64,000 bases of DNA from contig JACKEO010000018.1 in NCBI GenBank assembly GCA_020632955.1, forward strand, positions 20,888-84,887. Reading direction: 5' to 3'. Shown one piece after another: positions 18,153 to 27,179 of this stretch (its first letter is position 1; every line of letters starts with the position of its first letter). A program made the translations under genes and the position numbers. The stretch comes from Alphaproteobacteria bacterium. GTDB taxonomy: Bacteria > Myxococcota_A > UBA796 > GCA-2862545. Under the pieces are notes generated by a model. That model made no database searches. It had not been told where the DNA came from and saw only the letters and a list, made by a program, of their open reading frames with translations.

Positions 18153-19016
18153 ATGGAGCTGGACCTGCCAGGGGCGCCGCTCGCGTGGAGCGCGGCGTGG
18201 CTGGAGCGCGGGGAGGGGCATGGGCCCGGCCCCCGGGTGCGTCCGCGTCGGGACCGGTGGCGCCTCGATCCGGCGCTCGTGACGCTGGCCCGCGACCAGG
18301 GCCTGCTGCCGCTCGGGTACGCGCCCGCTCGCCTGGGTGTGGTGGACGCGCCGCGGGTGCTCGTCACGATGGATGTGGACGCCCAGGGGCCGGTGGTGGG
18401 CGATGCCTACGTGGCGGCCGTGGCGCGGGCCGGGGGCACGCCGTGGCTCCTGCCGTCCGGGCCGGCGGACCCGGGGGCGCTGCTCGACGCGGCGGATGCC
18501 GTGGTGGTGACGGGGGGCGCCTTCGACATCCACCCGCGCCACTACGGCAGGGAGGTGCAGGGCCGCCTCGACCGCGTGGACGAGGACCGCACCGGCCTCG
18601 AGCTCGCGCTGTGCCGCGCGGCCCTGGACCGCGGGGTGCCTGTGCTGGGGGTGTGCGGGGGGCTGCAGGCCCTCGCGGTGGCGGCCGGCGGCACGCTGAT
18701 CCTGGACCTGCCGTCCGAGCCGTCGCACGAGCAGCCCACCGACCCGGCGGAGCCCTGGCACGCCGTGGCGCTCGACGCGCCGATGGCGGACTGGCTGGGC
18801 CCCGAGGTGCAGGTGAACTCCACCCACCACCAGGCGGTGGACGACCCGGGCGACCTGACCGTGGTGGGGAGGTCCCCCGAGGGCGTGGTGGAGGCGGCCC
18901 GTGCGCCGCTCCATCCCTTCGCCGTGGGCGTGCAGTGGCACCCCGAGCTGCTGGGCGACGATCGCCTCTACCGGCGCCTCGTGCTCGCGGCCGCGGCGCG
19001 GTGTCGGAGCTGCTGA
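18153..19016 (+). CDS. Class I glutamine amidotransferase-like peptidase C26 (PuuD-like gamma-glutamyl hydrolase)
   Basis: A 287-residue hydrolase. The catalytic Cys is in PVLGVCGGLQALAVAAGG, the His in AVGVQWHPELL. VVTGGAFDIHPRHYGRE corresponds to the GGxDixPxxY motif of gamma-glutamyl-gamma-aminobutyrate hydrolases. About 55 residues precede the catalytic domain, longer than usual for the family and low in conserved pattern, so the true start could be further in. The likely reaction is hydrolysis of a gamma-glutamyl amide. No other puu gene is nearby. Confidence 0.85.
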   Translation: MELDLPGAPLAWSAAWLERGEGHGPGPRVRPRRDRWRLDPALVTLARDQGLLPLGYAPARLGVVDAPRVLVTMDVDAQGPVVGDAYVAAVARAGGTPWLLPSGPADPGALLDAADAVVVTGGAFDIHPRHYGREVQGRLDRVDEDRTGLELALCRAALDRGVPVLGVCGGLQALAVAAGGTLILDLPSEPSHEQPTDPAEPWHAVALDAPMADWLGPEVQVNSTHHQAVDDPGDLTVVGRSPEGVVEAARAPLHPFAVGVQWHPELLGDDRLYRRLVLAAAARCRSC

Positions 19017-19028
19017 GGCGCCGGCCCG

Positions 19029-19409
19029 CTACTCCGCGTCGGTGGCCGTGCCGATGGGGCCGTGCTCGCGGACCATCAGGATGGTGACCTCCCGCCCGCC
19101 GCGCTGGAAGACGGCGCCTCCGATGTAGCGGAGCAGCCGACCCTCGGTGCGCTGCAGGTCGATGTCGACCGGGCGGTAGCCGGGGGCCTGGACGTGGACG
19201 AGCTGGGAGGGGCCCCGCCGGAAGCGGGCCAGGTGGGGCGTGACCGCCGTGGTGCCGTCGGGCAGCGTGAGCGTGGCACCGGGTGGATCGGAGACCAGGC
19301 GCACCGCGTAGGTGCACCCGCCCGCCAGCGCCGCCAGGCACAGGAGGAGGCCGGCGCGCGCCGTGCGCACCGACCTCGCTGCCCACGGGCCCGACAGGCG
19401 CGTGACCAT
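19029..19409 (-). CDS. PEGA-like lipoprotein
   Basis: A 126-residue protein starting MVTRLSGPW, with a lipoprotein signal ending in LAALAGGC. The mature part contains VRLVSDPPGATLTLPDG followed by LVHVQAPGYRPVDIDL, the PEGA pattern (S-x-P-x-G-A ... G-Y) that usually forms a small surface beta-sandwich. It lies 4 bp after ssb, an unrelated gene. The cell role is unknown. Confidence 0.75.
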   Translation of the reverse strand: MVTRLSGPWAARSVRTARAGLLLCLAALAGGCTYAVRLVSDPPGATLTLPDGTTAVTPHLARFRRGPSQLVHVQAPGYRPVDIDLQRTEGRLLRYIGGAVFQRGGREVTILMVREHGPIGTATDAE

Positions 19410-19413
19410 CGGC

Positions 19414-19890
19414 CTAGAACGGGATGTCGTCGTCGCCGCCGTCGTAGCCGCCGCCGCCACCACCACCGCCGCCGCCGCCGCCGCCGCCGCTGCTGCCACC
19501 CTCGTAGCCGCCGCCCGAGCTGTAGCCGCCGTCGTCGTAGCCACCGCCGCCACCGCCGCCGTCACGGCCGCCGAGGAAGAAGACCGAGTCGGCCACCACC
19601 TCGGTGGAGTACTTGTCGTTGCCGTCGCGATCCTGCCACTTGCGCGTCTGCAGGCGGCCCTCGACGTAGAGCTGCCGACCCTTCTTGCAGAAGCGGGCCA
19701 CGTTGTCGGCCGTGCGACCGAAGACGACCACCGAGTGCCACTCGGTGTGGTCGCCCCAGTTGCCGTCGCGATCCTTGCGGCGCTCGGTGGTGGCGATGCG
19801 CAGGTTCGCGACGCTGCTGCCGGACTGGGTGGGGCGGACCTCGGGATCGCGCCCGAGGTTGCCGACGAGGATGACCTTGTTGACCGTCAT
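19414..19890 (-). CDS. ssb: Single-stranded DNA-binding protein
   Basis: A 158-residue SSB coating single-stranded DNA in replication and repair. The OB fold occupies residues 1-105 (VNKVILVGNLGRDPEVR, EWHSVVVFGRTADN, GRQLYVEGRLQTRKWQDRDG). A glycine-rich linker of about 45 residues contains long Gly runs. The C-terminal acidic tip is DDDIPF, the protein-interaction tail. GGAGG lies five bases upstream of the ATG. The linker DNA is a simple GCC/ACC-type repeat (19440-19560) likely to vary in length. Confidence 0.96.
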   Translation of the reverse strand: MTVNKVILVGNLGRDPEVRPTQSGSSVANLRIATTERRKDRDGNWGDHTEWHSVVVFGRTADNVARFCKKGRQLYVEGRLQTRKWQDRDGNDKYSTEVVADSVFFLGGRDGGGGGGGYDDGGYSSGGGYEGGSSGGGGGGGGGGGGGGYDGGDDDIPF

Positions 19891-20016
19891 GGATGCCTCC
19901 GGGGAACGGCGGGAGGATAACGGTCGGTGCAGGGGGCGGAGGACCATCGCCGGCCGATTTCCGTCCGCCCCCGTGATCGTGCCGCTGCGACCGCGATCCG
20001 CCCTCCGAGGAAGCCC

Positions 20017-20226
20017 GTGACCGCTCCGTCCCCCCCGCTGCTGCGTCCCTGTCCCACCTGCGGGACCCCGGCCTCCGTGGCCCGCGACAACCCGGATCGA
20101 CCCTTCTGTTCGGCGCGGTGTCGCACCCGCGACCTCATGTCCTGGCTGGACGAGGACTACCGGATCCCCGGCCCGCCGGTGGACCCGGAGGCCATCGCCC
20201 CCACCACGTCCCGCGACGAGGACTGA
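20017..20226 (+). CDS. yacG: DNA gyrase inhibitor YacG-like zinc protein
   Basis: A 69-residue protein from a GTG at 20017 with GAGGA just upstream. The zinc site is C-P-T-C ... C-S-A-R-C, followed by RDLMSWLDEDYRIPG, the conserved YacG helix after the second cysteine pair. YacG binds the GyrB C-terminus and inhibits gyrase in E. coli; that activity is assumed by homology. Divergent from ssb, no coaE neighbour. Confidence 0.88.
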   Translation: MTAPSPPLLRPCPTCGTPASVARDNPDRPFCSARCRTRDLMSWLDEDYRIPGPPVDPEAIAPTTSRDED

Positions 20227-20237
20227 TCGACCCGGGC

Positions 20238-21092
20238 TCAGCGGGGCGGCAGCAGCACCGCCACGCCGTCCTCGCGCCGCGCCACCGCGCCGTCGACCCG
20301 TTCGAGGACGTCGCCCGCGCGCAGGCCCAGCCACGCGCCCTCCCCGGGCTCCTGCACCCGCCATCCGCCCTCGACGGGCAGCAGGTCGAGCGTCCCGGAC
20401 GGCGGGGGCGGGTGCGCCTGCGCGAGCAGCGTGCGGACGTCGTCGACGGGCAGGACGAGGCCGGCGCCCCCGAGCTCTCCCGCCTCGGAGGACCCGGCCT
20501 GCACGATGCCCACGAGGCGACCCTGGGCGTCGAGGGCCGGCCCGCCCGACATCCCGCGAGCCACGGGCGCGTCCACCAGCAGCAGCTCCCGGGCCGCCGA
20601 CCCGGGCAGCGCGCGCACCACGCGACCCGTCACGGTGCCGGCCCGACGCTCCAGGGCGTGGTCTCCCGGGAAGCCCACCAGCGTGACCTCGCCGTCCGCG
20701 CCGTCGCCGAGGACGACCGGGGTCCGCGCCGCGTCCGGCGCCAGCGGCAGCCACGCCAGGTCGGCCTCGGCGTGGGCGCGGATCGCCTGCGGGTCGAGCA
20801 CCGCGAGCTCCCGGTCCTCGGCGTCCAGCACCTGGATCGAGCGTGCGCCGGCCACCACGTGCAGGCAGGTGACCACTCCGGGCGGGTCGGCCACCACCAC
20901 CCCGGCGCCCGTGCCCGTGTGCACCCCGCCGCGGCCGGGCCCGGCCACCCCCAGCCACGCCCATGTGCGGGCCAGCGGCAGGGCGGTGGCCTCGCGCTTC
21001 ACCCGCAGGTGCACCACGGCCGCGTCGGCGTGCGCGCGCGGCGGCTCCTCCGCGAGGGCGGGGCCCCCCAGGGCGAGCGCGAGGAGGATCAC
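20238..21092 (-). CDS. Exported trypsin-like serine protease (HtrA-like)
   Basis: A 284-residue chymotrypsin-fold protease with signal peptide (VILLALALGGPALAE). The catalytic triad is visible: His in VVTCLHVVAGA, Asp in HAEADLAWLPL, Ser in ARGMSGGPALD. A short C-terminal region (GLRAGDVLERVDG) resembles the end of a PDZ domain, so it may be a shortened HtrA. The GTG start overlaps the adenosine deaminase stop (GTGA). A role in envelope quality control is plausible. Confidence 0.85.
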   Translation of the reverse strand: MILLALALGGPALAEEPPRAHADAAVVHLRVKREATALPLARTWAWLGVAGPGRGGVHTGTGAGVVVADPPGVVTCLHVVAGARSIQVLDAEDRELAVLDPQAIRAHAEADLAWLPLAPDAARTPVVLGDGADGEVTLVGFPGDHALERRAGTVTGRVVRALPGSAARELLLVDAPVARGMSGGPALDAQGRLVGIVQAGSSEAGELGGAGLVLPVDDVRTLLAQAHPPPPSGTLDLLPVEGGWRVQEPGEGAWLGLRAGDVLERVDGAVARREDGVAVLLPPR

Positions 21093-22333
21093 CGCGACAG
21101 CCCGCGCTTGTCGGTGTCCATGCCGTGCTGCGCGGCCACGCGGTCGAAGGTGTCGATCACCTGGCGCACGTAGGCCCGCTTCTCCAGGTAGGAGCCCGGG
21201 AAGAAGCTGCGCTTGAAGCCGTGCAGGATGACGTTGCGCAGCTCGTGGGGCGCGAGCTGGAAGCGGTTGGCCGCCTTGAGCAGCTCGTCGGTGCAGGTGG
21301 TGCGGCTGACCAGCCGGTTGTCGGTGCAGATGGTGACGCTGAGGCGCTCGCGCACCATGCGTCCGAAGGGGTGGTCCTCCACGCGGCGCAGGTGCGGCAT
21401 GGTCTGCATGTTCGAGGTGATGCACACCTCCACCATGATGCGCCGGTCGGCGATGTACTCGGCGAGGTGCTGCACGTAGCGGCGGGGCTCCTCGTCGTCC
21501 CCGGCCACCGCCTCCCACTCGAACAGCCGCGTGCCGTGGCCGATGCGGTCGGCGTGCAGCTTGGTGATCGCCTGGAAGATGGACTCGGGGCCGTAGGCCT
21601 CGCCGGCGTGCACGGTCTTCTTCAGGAAGTGGCGGTGGGCGAACTCGTAGGCGGCGATGTGGTCGGCGGCCGGGTGGCCGGCCTCGGCCCCGGCGAGGTC
21701 GAAGCCCACGATGGGCAGCCCGATGCGGTCGCGCGCGTCCACGAGCTGCCGCGCGAGGGTGAGCGAGGCGGCGCCGTAGACCTCGGCGGCGGGCCAGCCG
21801 CGGGTCACCGCCATGAGGTCGGCGAAGTAGGGCCCGAAGCCGGCGGTGAACATGCGCATCGCGCAGGCGATGAGGCCGTAGCGGAAGGGCGGCTCCATGC
21901 CGGTGATCACGGCCTCGGTGGCCTCGTGCTCCCGCCGTGCGCGGTCGAGGCCCCGGTCCACCGCCACGAGCACCTCGTCGAGGGACAGGCCCGGGTGGAC
22001 GTGGAGCTGCGGGGCGAAGCGCACCTCGAGGTAGCGGGTGCCCTCGGCGAGGCAGTCCTGCGCCAGCTCGTAGGCCGCGCGCTCCAGCGCCTCGGGGGTG
22101 CGGAGCACGGCGCAGGTGTACGCGAAGCCGTGCAGGTAGTCGGGCAGGTCGCGGTAGCTCTCCTTGAAGACGAGCTCCTGCAGGCCCTCCTCCGTGTCGG
22201 AGGGCAGCGCCACGCCCTGCTCCCGGGCCAGCTCGATGAGCGTGCCCAGCCTCAGCGAGCCGTCGAGGTGGCAGTGCAGGTCGGTCTTCGGGAGCGCGGC
22301 GAGCAGCGCGCGGTCGTAGGGCGGGTGGGCCAC
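21089..22333 (-). CDS. Adenosine deaminase family protein
   Basis: A 414-residue TIM-barrel hydrolase that deaminates adenosine or a related purine. The metal ligands are in PKTDLHCHLDGSLR, the catalytic region is FKKTVHAGEAYGPESI (H-A-G-E), and the remaining sites are DRIGHGTRLF and SVTICTDNRLVSRT (usually TDDP). Asn replaces the second Asp of the SxTDDP motif, which is unusual; the first Asp, the zinc ligand, is kept. At 414 residues it is longer than bacterial Add (about 340) because of a C-terminal extension. First gene of a unit with the protease. Confidence 0.85.
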   Translation of the reverse strand: MAHPPYDRALLAALPKTDLHCHLDGSLRLGTLIELAREQGVALPSDTEEGLQELVFKESYRDLPDYLHGFAYTCAVLRTPEALERAAYELAQDCLAEGTRYLEVRFAPQLHVHPGLSLDEVLVAVDRGLDRARREHEATEAVITGMEPPFRYGLIACAMRMFTAGFGPYFADLMAVTRGWPAAEVYGAASLTLARQLVDARDRIGLPIVGFDLAGAEAGHPAADHIAAYEFAHRHFLKKTVHAGEAYGPESIFQAITKLHADRIGHGTRLFEWEAVAGDDEEPRRYVQHLAEYIADRRIMVEVCITSNMQTMPHLRRVEDHPFGRMVRERLSVTICTDNRLVSRTTCTDELLKAANRFQLAPHELRNVILHGFKRSFFPGSYLEKRAYVRQVIDTFDRVAAQHGMDTDKRGLSR

Positions 22334-22583
22334 CGGTCCTCCGGTCCAGGAGGTCCCCTACCTGCGCGGGCCGGGCGCGACGACCCCGCGGACAGCGTGA
22401 GGGACGCCTCGCGGAAGCGGGCGTCGCAGGCGGAAGGGGGCGCGATGTTCGATGACGTGCTTGAAAGGGATCGCCGGGGGAGCTACCACCGCGGCGAGGC
22501 GCGCGGGGACAGGATCGTCGGCCCGCTTCCCGCAGGGCGGGACCCTCCCCCAGCACCCCCTCCGCGCCACCTTGGAGTCGATC

Positions 22584-22961
22584 GTGGAGCTGCCCCAGTC
22601 CATTCGTGAGAGCCTCGTGAACGACCTCGAGGAGTTCCTCTCCAACCTGCCCGATGATCCCGACGCCGAGATGGTGTCCAACTTCATCCTCGAGCAGCTC
22701 GAGATCTACGCCGAGGACCACGGCATCGAGGACATCGTCGTCGGGCTGGAGGAGTCCGGCTCCCTCGACGGTGCGCTGCGCGACGAGCTCGAGAGCGAGA
22801 TGTCGTCCAACGACGACTTCGAGTTCACCGAGGAGGAGTGCATCGACCTGCTCGAGACGATGTGCGACATCGAGTGGGTCGAGGACGAGGACGAGCTCGA
22901 GCCGGAGGAGGAAGAGGAAGAAGAGGACGAGGACGAGGCCGACGCCTCCGAGGACGAGTGA
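22584..22961 (+). CDS. Highly acidic hypothetical protein
   Basis: A 125-residue protein that is mostly Asp/Glu with almost no Arg or Lys. Start chosen at GTG 22584 (MELPQSIRESLVNDLEEF) because TTGGAG lies six bases upstream; an ATG at 22452 would add a basic, non-coding-like stretch. It is predicted helical, with a last 35-residue tract dominated by Glu and Asp. I recognise no family. Possibilities include a charge-mimic of DNA or a cation buffer, both speculative. It is flanked by 250-270 bp intergenic spaces. Confidence 0.7.
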   Translation: MELPQSIRESLVNDLEEFLSNLPDDPDAEMVSNFILEQLEIYAEDHGIEDIVVGLEESGSLDGALRDELESEMSSNDDFEFTEEECIDLLETMCDIEWVEDEDELEPEEEEEEEDEDEADASEDE

Positions 22962-23173
22962 TCCCGGCGCGGGTCGTGCTCCGTACGCCCTCCGCCTCCC
23001 TCCGTGTCCACCGTGGTTCCCCCCGACCTGTCCCGTCCCGGCCCGACCCTCGCACGTCTCCCGCAGGGGTCCGCCGGCCGCTGCAGGGTCTCGCGACGCA
23101 CCCCCTCCGGCCCGCCACGATCGCCGAAGTGACGCCAGCCAGGGGATCGTGGGGTGAGCCGCCCACGTCCGTC

Positions 23174-23202
23174 TTGCGTTCGCCGCGCCGCCTCCATTAG
23201 AC
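23174..23202 (+). promoter_or_regulatory. Possible sigma-70-type promoter for the SNF2 unit
   Basis: TTGCGT and TTAGAC separated by 17 bp, ending 30 bp before the SNF2 ATG. The match is partial but it is the best in the 271-bp gap after the acidic-protein gene. Confidence 0.3.
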
Positions 23203-23232
23203 AAGGCTGGACGTGGTGGGCGTGGAGCGTGG

Positions 23233-26070
23233 ATGGGTCGGCTTCAGGCGACCTGGTGTGCGACGGAGACCTCCGGTGAGCTCTTCTTCTGGAGCGCCGA
23301 GGGTCCCGTGGACGCCGCGGTCGCCGACGAGCTGCCCGAGCTCCGCGATCACGTCGACGAGGCCCAGATCCGGCCGATCGTCGTGCGCGGGCCGCCCCTG
23401 CGCCGGCGCAAGACCGAGGGCTACGTCGCCCCCCTCGACCGGGTGCTCCCGCTCCTGACGGCCCTGCGCAACGACCCCACGCTTGCAGACAGTGTGCGTG
23501 CCTGGTCGGTGGCCGCGCTCTTCGGGCTGGAGCTGGCGGCGCGGCAGGCCGTGGTGCCGTCGGTGGGCGAGGGCACGGCCCGGTGGCGGGCCCTGGTCCA
23601 CCGCCGCGACGACCGTGCCCGCCTGCAGTCCCTGGCCGAGGCGCTGCCCGTCAGCGCCCGCCTCACGCCCACGCGCGACCACGGTCCGGTGCGCATCCCC
23701 ACGGGCGACGTGGCGGTGCGCGGCTTCCTCGATGCCATCGTCGATTGCCTCTATCGGACGGGCACGTGGCCGGGCCCGGCGCGCGGGTGGGTGCTGGAGC
23801 TGGGCGACGCGCTCCGGGGCACCGACCCCGCCTTCCGCCCGCGCGATGCGCGCAGCCAGGGCATCCCGGCGAAGCTGGCGGCGTGGTCGGCGGGCGACGG
23901 GGCCGTGGGCCTGCGGCTGGGCATGACCCTGAGCCTCCCGCCCGACACCGACGGCCGCTTCCGCCTCGGCTTCTGGATGCACCCCAGCGACGATCCCGGT
24001 CAGCGGGTGCCGCTCGACGACGCCTGGCAGGCCGGCGAGAGCCTCCAGCTCGGCGAGCGCACCCACGCCCACCCGGCCTTCTCGGCGCTGCGCGGCCTGG
24101 CCCGGGGCAAGCGGATCTTCCCCCCCCTGGCGGCCGCGCTGTCGGGGCGGGTGCCGTCCGGGCTCACCTGGGGACCCACGGATGCGTGGCGCTTCCTGGC
24201 CGAGGGGCTGCAGCCCCTGCTGGACGCGGGCTTCGAGGTGGAGGTCCCCGAGGCCTTCAGTGACGCGGGCACGCAGCGCATGCGGGCGCGCCTGCGGGTG
24301 GAGGCCCAGCCGGACGGGCTCAACCTCGGCGAGCTGCTCACCTACCGGTGGGAGGTGGTGGTCGGTGATCTCGTCCTGTCGGGCGAGGAGTTCGCGGAGC
24401 TGCTCGCCAGCGGCCAGCCCATCGTCCGCTTCCGTGGCAGCTGGGTCCTCATCGATCCGGCCGAGGTGGAGAAGCTGCCCGAGGGGCTGCCCCGGGAGGG
24501 CACGCTGGACGCCGCCGAGGCGCTGCGGGCCGTGCTCACCGGCCAGCACGAGGGCGTGCCGGTGGTCGCCGACGCGGGCCTCGACCTGCTCCTCGACGCC
24601 CTGCGCTCTCCGCCCGAGCGCCCCGTTCCCGAGGCCCTGCAGGCCACGCTGCGGCCCTACCAGAAGGTGGGCCTGAGCTGGCTGGCCTGCCTCGGCGACC
24701 TCGGCCTGGGGGCCTGTCTCGCCGACGACATGGGCCTGGGCAAGACCGTGCAGCTCATCGCCCACGTGGTCGACCGCCGCGCGCGGGGGGCCGACAAGCC
24801 CTGCCTCGTGGTGTGCCCCACCTCCGTGCTGGGGAACTGGATCCGGGAGCTCGGGCGCTTCGCCCCGCACCTCACCGTGTCGCGCCACCACGGCCTCGAC
24901 CGCGATCTGGCGCAGGCCACGCGCGCCGACGTGGTGCTCACCACCTACGGCCTGCTCGCCCGCGACGTCGACGCCCTGTCGGAGGTGGCCTGGGACGTGG
25001 TGGCCCTCGACGAGGCCCAGGCCATCAAGAACCCCGACAGCCGGCGGGCCCAGGCGGCCTCCCGGCTCGACGCCCGCCACCGGGTGGCCATGTCGGGCAC
25101 GCCCGTGGAGAACCGCCTCGAAGAGCTGTGGTCGCTCATGCGCTTCCTCATCCCGGGGCTGCTGGGCACCCGCGCGCACTTCCACCGCACCGTGGCCATC
25201 CCGGTGGAGCGCTTCGGCGACGAGGAGGTGGCCTGGCGGCTCAAGGCCGGCGTCTCCCCCTTCCTCCTGCGCCGCGTCAAGACCGACCCCGACGTGGCCA
25301 GCGACCTGCCCGACAAGGTGGAGCGCCACGAGTTCTGCGCGCTCACCGCCGAGCAGGCCGCGCTCTACCGCGACGTCAGCGAGGAGCACCTCGTCCGCAT
25401 CGCCGAGGCCCAGATCTCCGAGCGCCGCGGCCACGTGCTGGCGATGCTCACGGCCCTCAAGCAGATCTGCAACCACCCCGCCCACTACCTCAAGGAGGAG
25501 GGTCCGCTGGAGGGCCGCTCGGGCAAGCTCGAGCGGGCCACCGAGCTGCTCGAGCAGGTGCTGGAGCTGGGCGATCGCGCCATCGTCTTCACGCAGTACC
25601 GCGAGATGGGCGACCGGCTGAAGCGCCACCTGGGCGAGGCCTTCGAGGTGGAGGTGCCCTTCCTGCACGGCGGCGTGGCCAGCCACGCCCGCGACGAGAT
25701 GGTGCGGCGCTTCCAGGAGGACGACGACGTGCCCCTGCTGCTGGTGAGCCTGCGCGCCGGCGGCACCGGCCTCAACCTCACGCGCGCCACCCACGTGCTG
25801 CACTACGACCGCTGGTGGAATCCGGCGGTGGAGGACCAGGCCACCGATCGCGCCTACCGCATCGGCCAGCACCGCAACGTCCAGGTCCACAAGTTCGTCT
25901 GCCAGGGCACCCTCGAGGAGCGCATCGACGCCCTGCTCGACGAGAAGCGCAGCCTGGCGGAGTCGGTGGTGGGCAACGGCGAGCGGCTGGTGGCCGACCT
26001 CGACGACGCCGCCCTGCGCGCCCTCGTCTCGCTGGGCGACGACGCCCTCGTCGAGGAGAGCGCCGCATGA
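23233..26070 (+). CDS. SNF2-family helicase (HepA-like)
   Basis: A 945-residue DNA translocase. The N-terminal 480 residues form the SNF2-associated region. Motif I is ADDMGLGKTVQ (about residue 500), motif II is DEAQ instead of the commoner DEAH/DEGH, motif III is MSGTPVENRLEELWSLM, and the second RecA domain ends with DRAYRIGQHRNVQVHKFV. It overlaps the SWIM gene by ATGA. Bacterial SNF2-SWIM pairs are widespread; roles in transcription-complex recycling or DNA repair are suggested for relatives but unproven here. Confidence 0.93.
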   Translation: MGRLQATWCATETSGELFFWSAEGPVDAAVADELPELRDHVDEAQIRPIVVRGPPLRRRKTEGYVAPLDRVLPLLTALRNDPTLADSVRAWSVAALFGLELAARQAVVPSVGEGTARWRALVHRRDDRARLQSLAEALPVSARLTPTRDHGPVRIPTGDVAVRGFLDAIVDCLYRTGTWPGPARGWVLELGDALRGTDPAFRPRDARSQGIPAKLAAWSAGDGAVGLRLGMTLSLPPDTDGRFRLGFWMHPSDDPGQRVPLDDAWQAGESLQLGERTHAHPAFSALRGLARGKRIFPPLAAALSGRVPSGLTWGPTDAWRFLAEGLQPLLDAGFEVEVPEAFSDAGTQRMRARLRVEAQPDGLNLGELLTYRWEVVVGDLVLSGEEFAELLASGQPIVRFRGSWVLIDPAEVEKLPEGLPREGTLDAAEALRAVLTGQHEGVPVVADAGLDLLLDALRSPPERPVPEALQATLRPYQKVGLSWLACLGDLGLGACLADDMGLGKTVQLIAHVVDRRARGADKPCLVVCPTSVLGNWIRELGRFAPHLTVSRHHGLDRDLAQATRADVVLTTYGLLARDVDALSEVAWDVVALDEAQAIKNPDSRRAQAASRLDARHRVAMSGTPVENRLEELWSLMRFLIPGLLGTRAHFHRTVAIPVERFGDEEVAWRLKAGVSPFLLRRVKTDPDVASDLPDKVERHEFCALTAEQAALYRDVSEEHLVRIAEAQISERRGHVLAMLTALKQICNHPAHYLKEEGPLEGRSGKLERATELLEQVLELGDRAIVFTQYREMGDRLKRHLGEAFEVEVPFLHGGVASHARDEMVRRFQEDDDVPLLLVSLRAGGTGLNLTRATHVLHYDRWWNPAVEDQATDRAYRIGQHRNVQVHKFVCQGTLEERIDALLDEKRSLAESVVGNGERLVADLDDAALRALVSLGDDALVEESAA

Positions 26071-27179
26071 GCTGGCAGCACGCACGCGGTGCCCTCGGGG
26101 GCCAGCTGCTCCCGCCGCCCGAGGACGGCGTGGCCGTCTCCAGCCACCCGCCGGGCTGGCTGGGCAAGCGCTGGCGCGACCTGCTCGAGCGCCTCCCGCG
26201 CGACGCCGCCGATCGCCTGAACCGCGGCCGCACCTACGCCAAGCGCGGCCGGCTGCGCGATCTCACCCTCGCCCCCGGCTGCGCGTCGGCCGAGGTCTTC
26301 TGCAGCGAGACCTTCCGGCCCACGCTGCGCATCCGCACCTTCAGCCGCCAGGAGTGGAAGGCGATCACCCGCGAGCTCGCCTCCGACCTCGACCTCATCG
26401 CCTCGCTGCTGGAGGGCGACCTGCCGGAGGGCCTGGTGGAGCGGCTGCAGGAGCGCGACATCCGCGTGGTGCCCACCCTGGAGGAGCTCGGCTTCGACTG
26501 CGACTGCGGCGACTACGTGATGCCGTGCACCCACGTCACCACGGTCTTCCACGTGCTCGTCGACGCGCTCGACGGCGACCCCTTCCTGCTGCTCACGCTT
26601 CGGGGTCGCGATCGCGAGCAGCTGCTCTCCACCCTGCGGTCGGAGTGGGGCGACGACGCGCCGCTGCGCGAGGTGCCCGATCGGGTGGAGGAGCCGCCGC
26701 CCGAGGGGGACTGGCTGCACGCCCCGCTCCCGCTGCCCGCGCCCGCGGGCCACGTGCCCACCCAGGTGGCGGCCGGTGCCGGGCTCCGCGCCCTCGGCCC
26801 GCCGCCGGGCGAGTCCAGCCTGCTCCAGACCCTGCAGCCCCTCTACGAGTCGGCCCACGAGCGGGTGGTCGATCTGCTCGGCTCGCTGCCGGAGCGCGAG
26901 GTGCGTCGGCGTCCGCGCCCGATGGTGCCCCGGGAGCAGGGCCCGGTCGACGAGGAGGAGCCCGACGAGGAGGCGGAGGACGAGACCCTCGATCCCGCCG
27001 TGGTCAGCGAGCGCATCGTGGCGCTGATCGCCGAGCTGGAGGGCGCCACGAGCACCGAGCTGTCGGAGCAGCTCGGCCTGTCGCAGACGCGCGTGCGCTC
27101 CGAGCTGGTCGACCTGCTCGCGCTGGGCATGGTGTATCGTCGGCAGGAAGGACCGGCGGTGCGCTGGTTCCTCGGGTGA
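26067..27179 (+). CDS. SWIM zinc-finger protein with C-terminal winged helix
   Basis: A 370-residue partner of the upstream helicase. The SWIM finger is CDCGDYVMPCTHV (C-x-C-x(n)-C-x-H), preceded by the usual basic segment (RGRTYAKRGRLRDL). An acidic linker (about 285-305) leads to a winged-helix domain at the end (ATSTELSEQLGLSQTRVRSELVDLLALGMVYR). Likely DNA- or protein-binding subunit acting with the SNF2 ATPase. Starts within the helicase stop and its stop overlaps the next GTG. Confidence 0.88.
   Translation: MSWQHARGALGGQLLPPPEDGVAVSSHPPGWLGKRWRDLLERLPRDAADRLNRGRTYAKRGRLRDLTLAPGCASAEVFCSETFRPTLRIRTFSRQEWKAITRELASDLDLIASLLEGDLPEGLVERLQERDIRVVPTLEELGFDCDCGDYVMPCTHVTTVFHVLVDALDGDPFLLLTLRGRDREQLLSTLRSEWGDDAPLREVPDRVEEPPPEGDWLHAPLPLPAPAGHVPTQVAAGAGLRALGPPPGESSLLQTLQPLYESAHERVVDLLGSLPEREVRRRPRPMVPREQGPVDEEEPDEEAEDETLDPAVVSERIVALIAELEGATSTELSEQLGLSQTRVRSELVDLLALGMVYRRQEGPAVRWFLG

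Noticed and set aside
22452..22583. ATG start at 22452 for the acidic protein
   Set aside because: The added 44 residues are basic and Gly/Ala-rich and lack coding character, whereas GTG 22584 has TTGGAG upstream.
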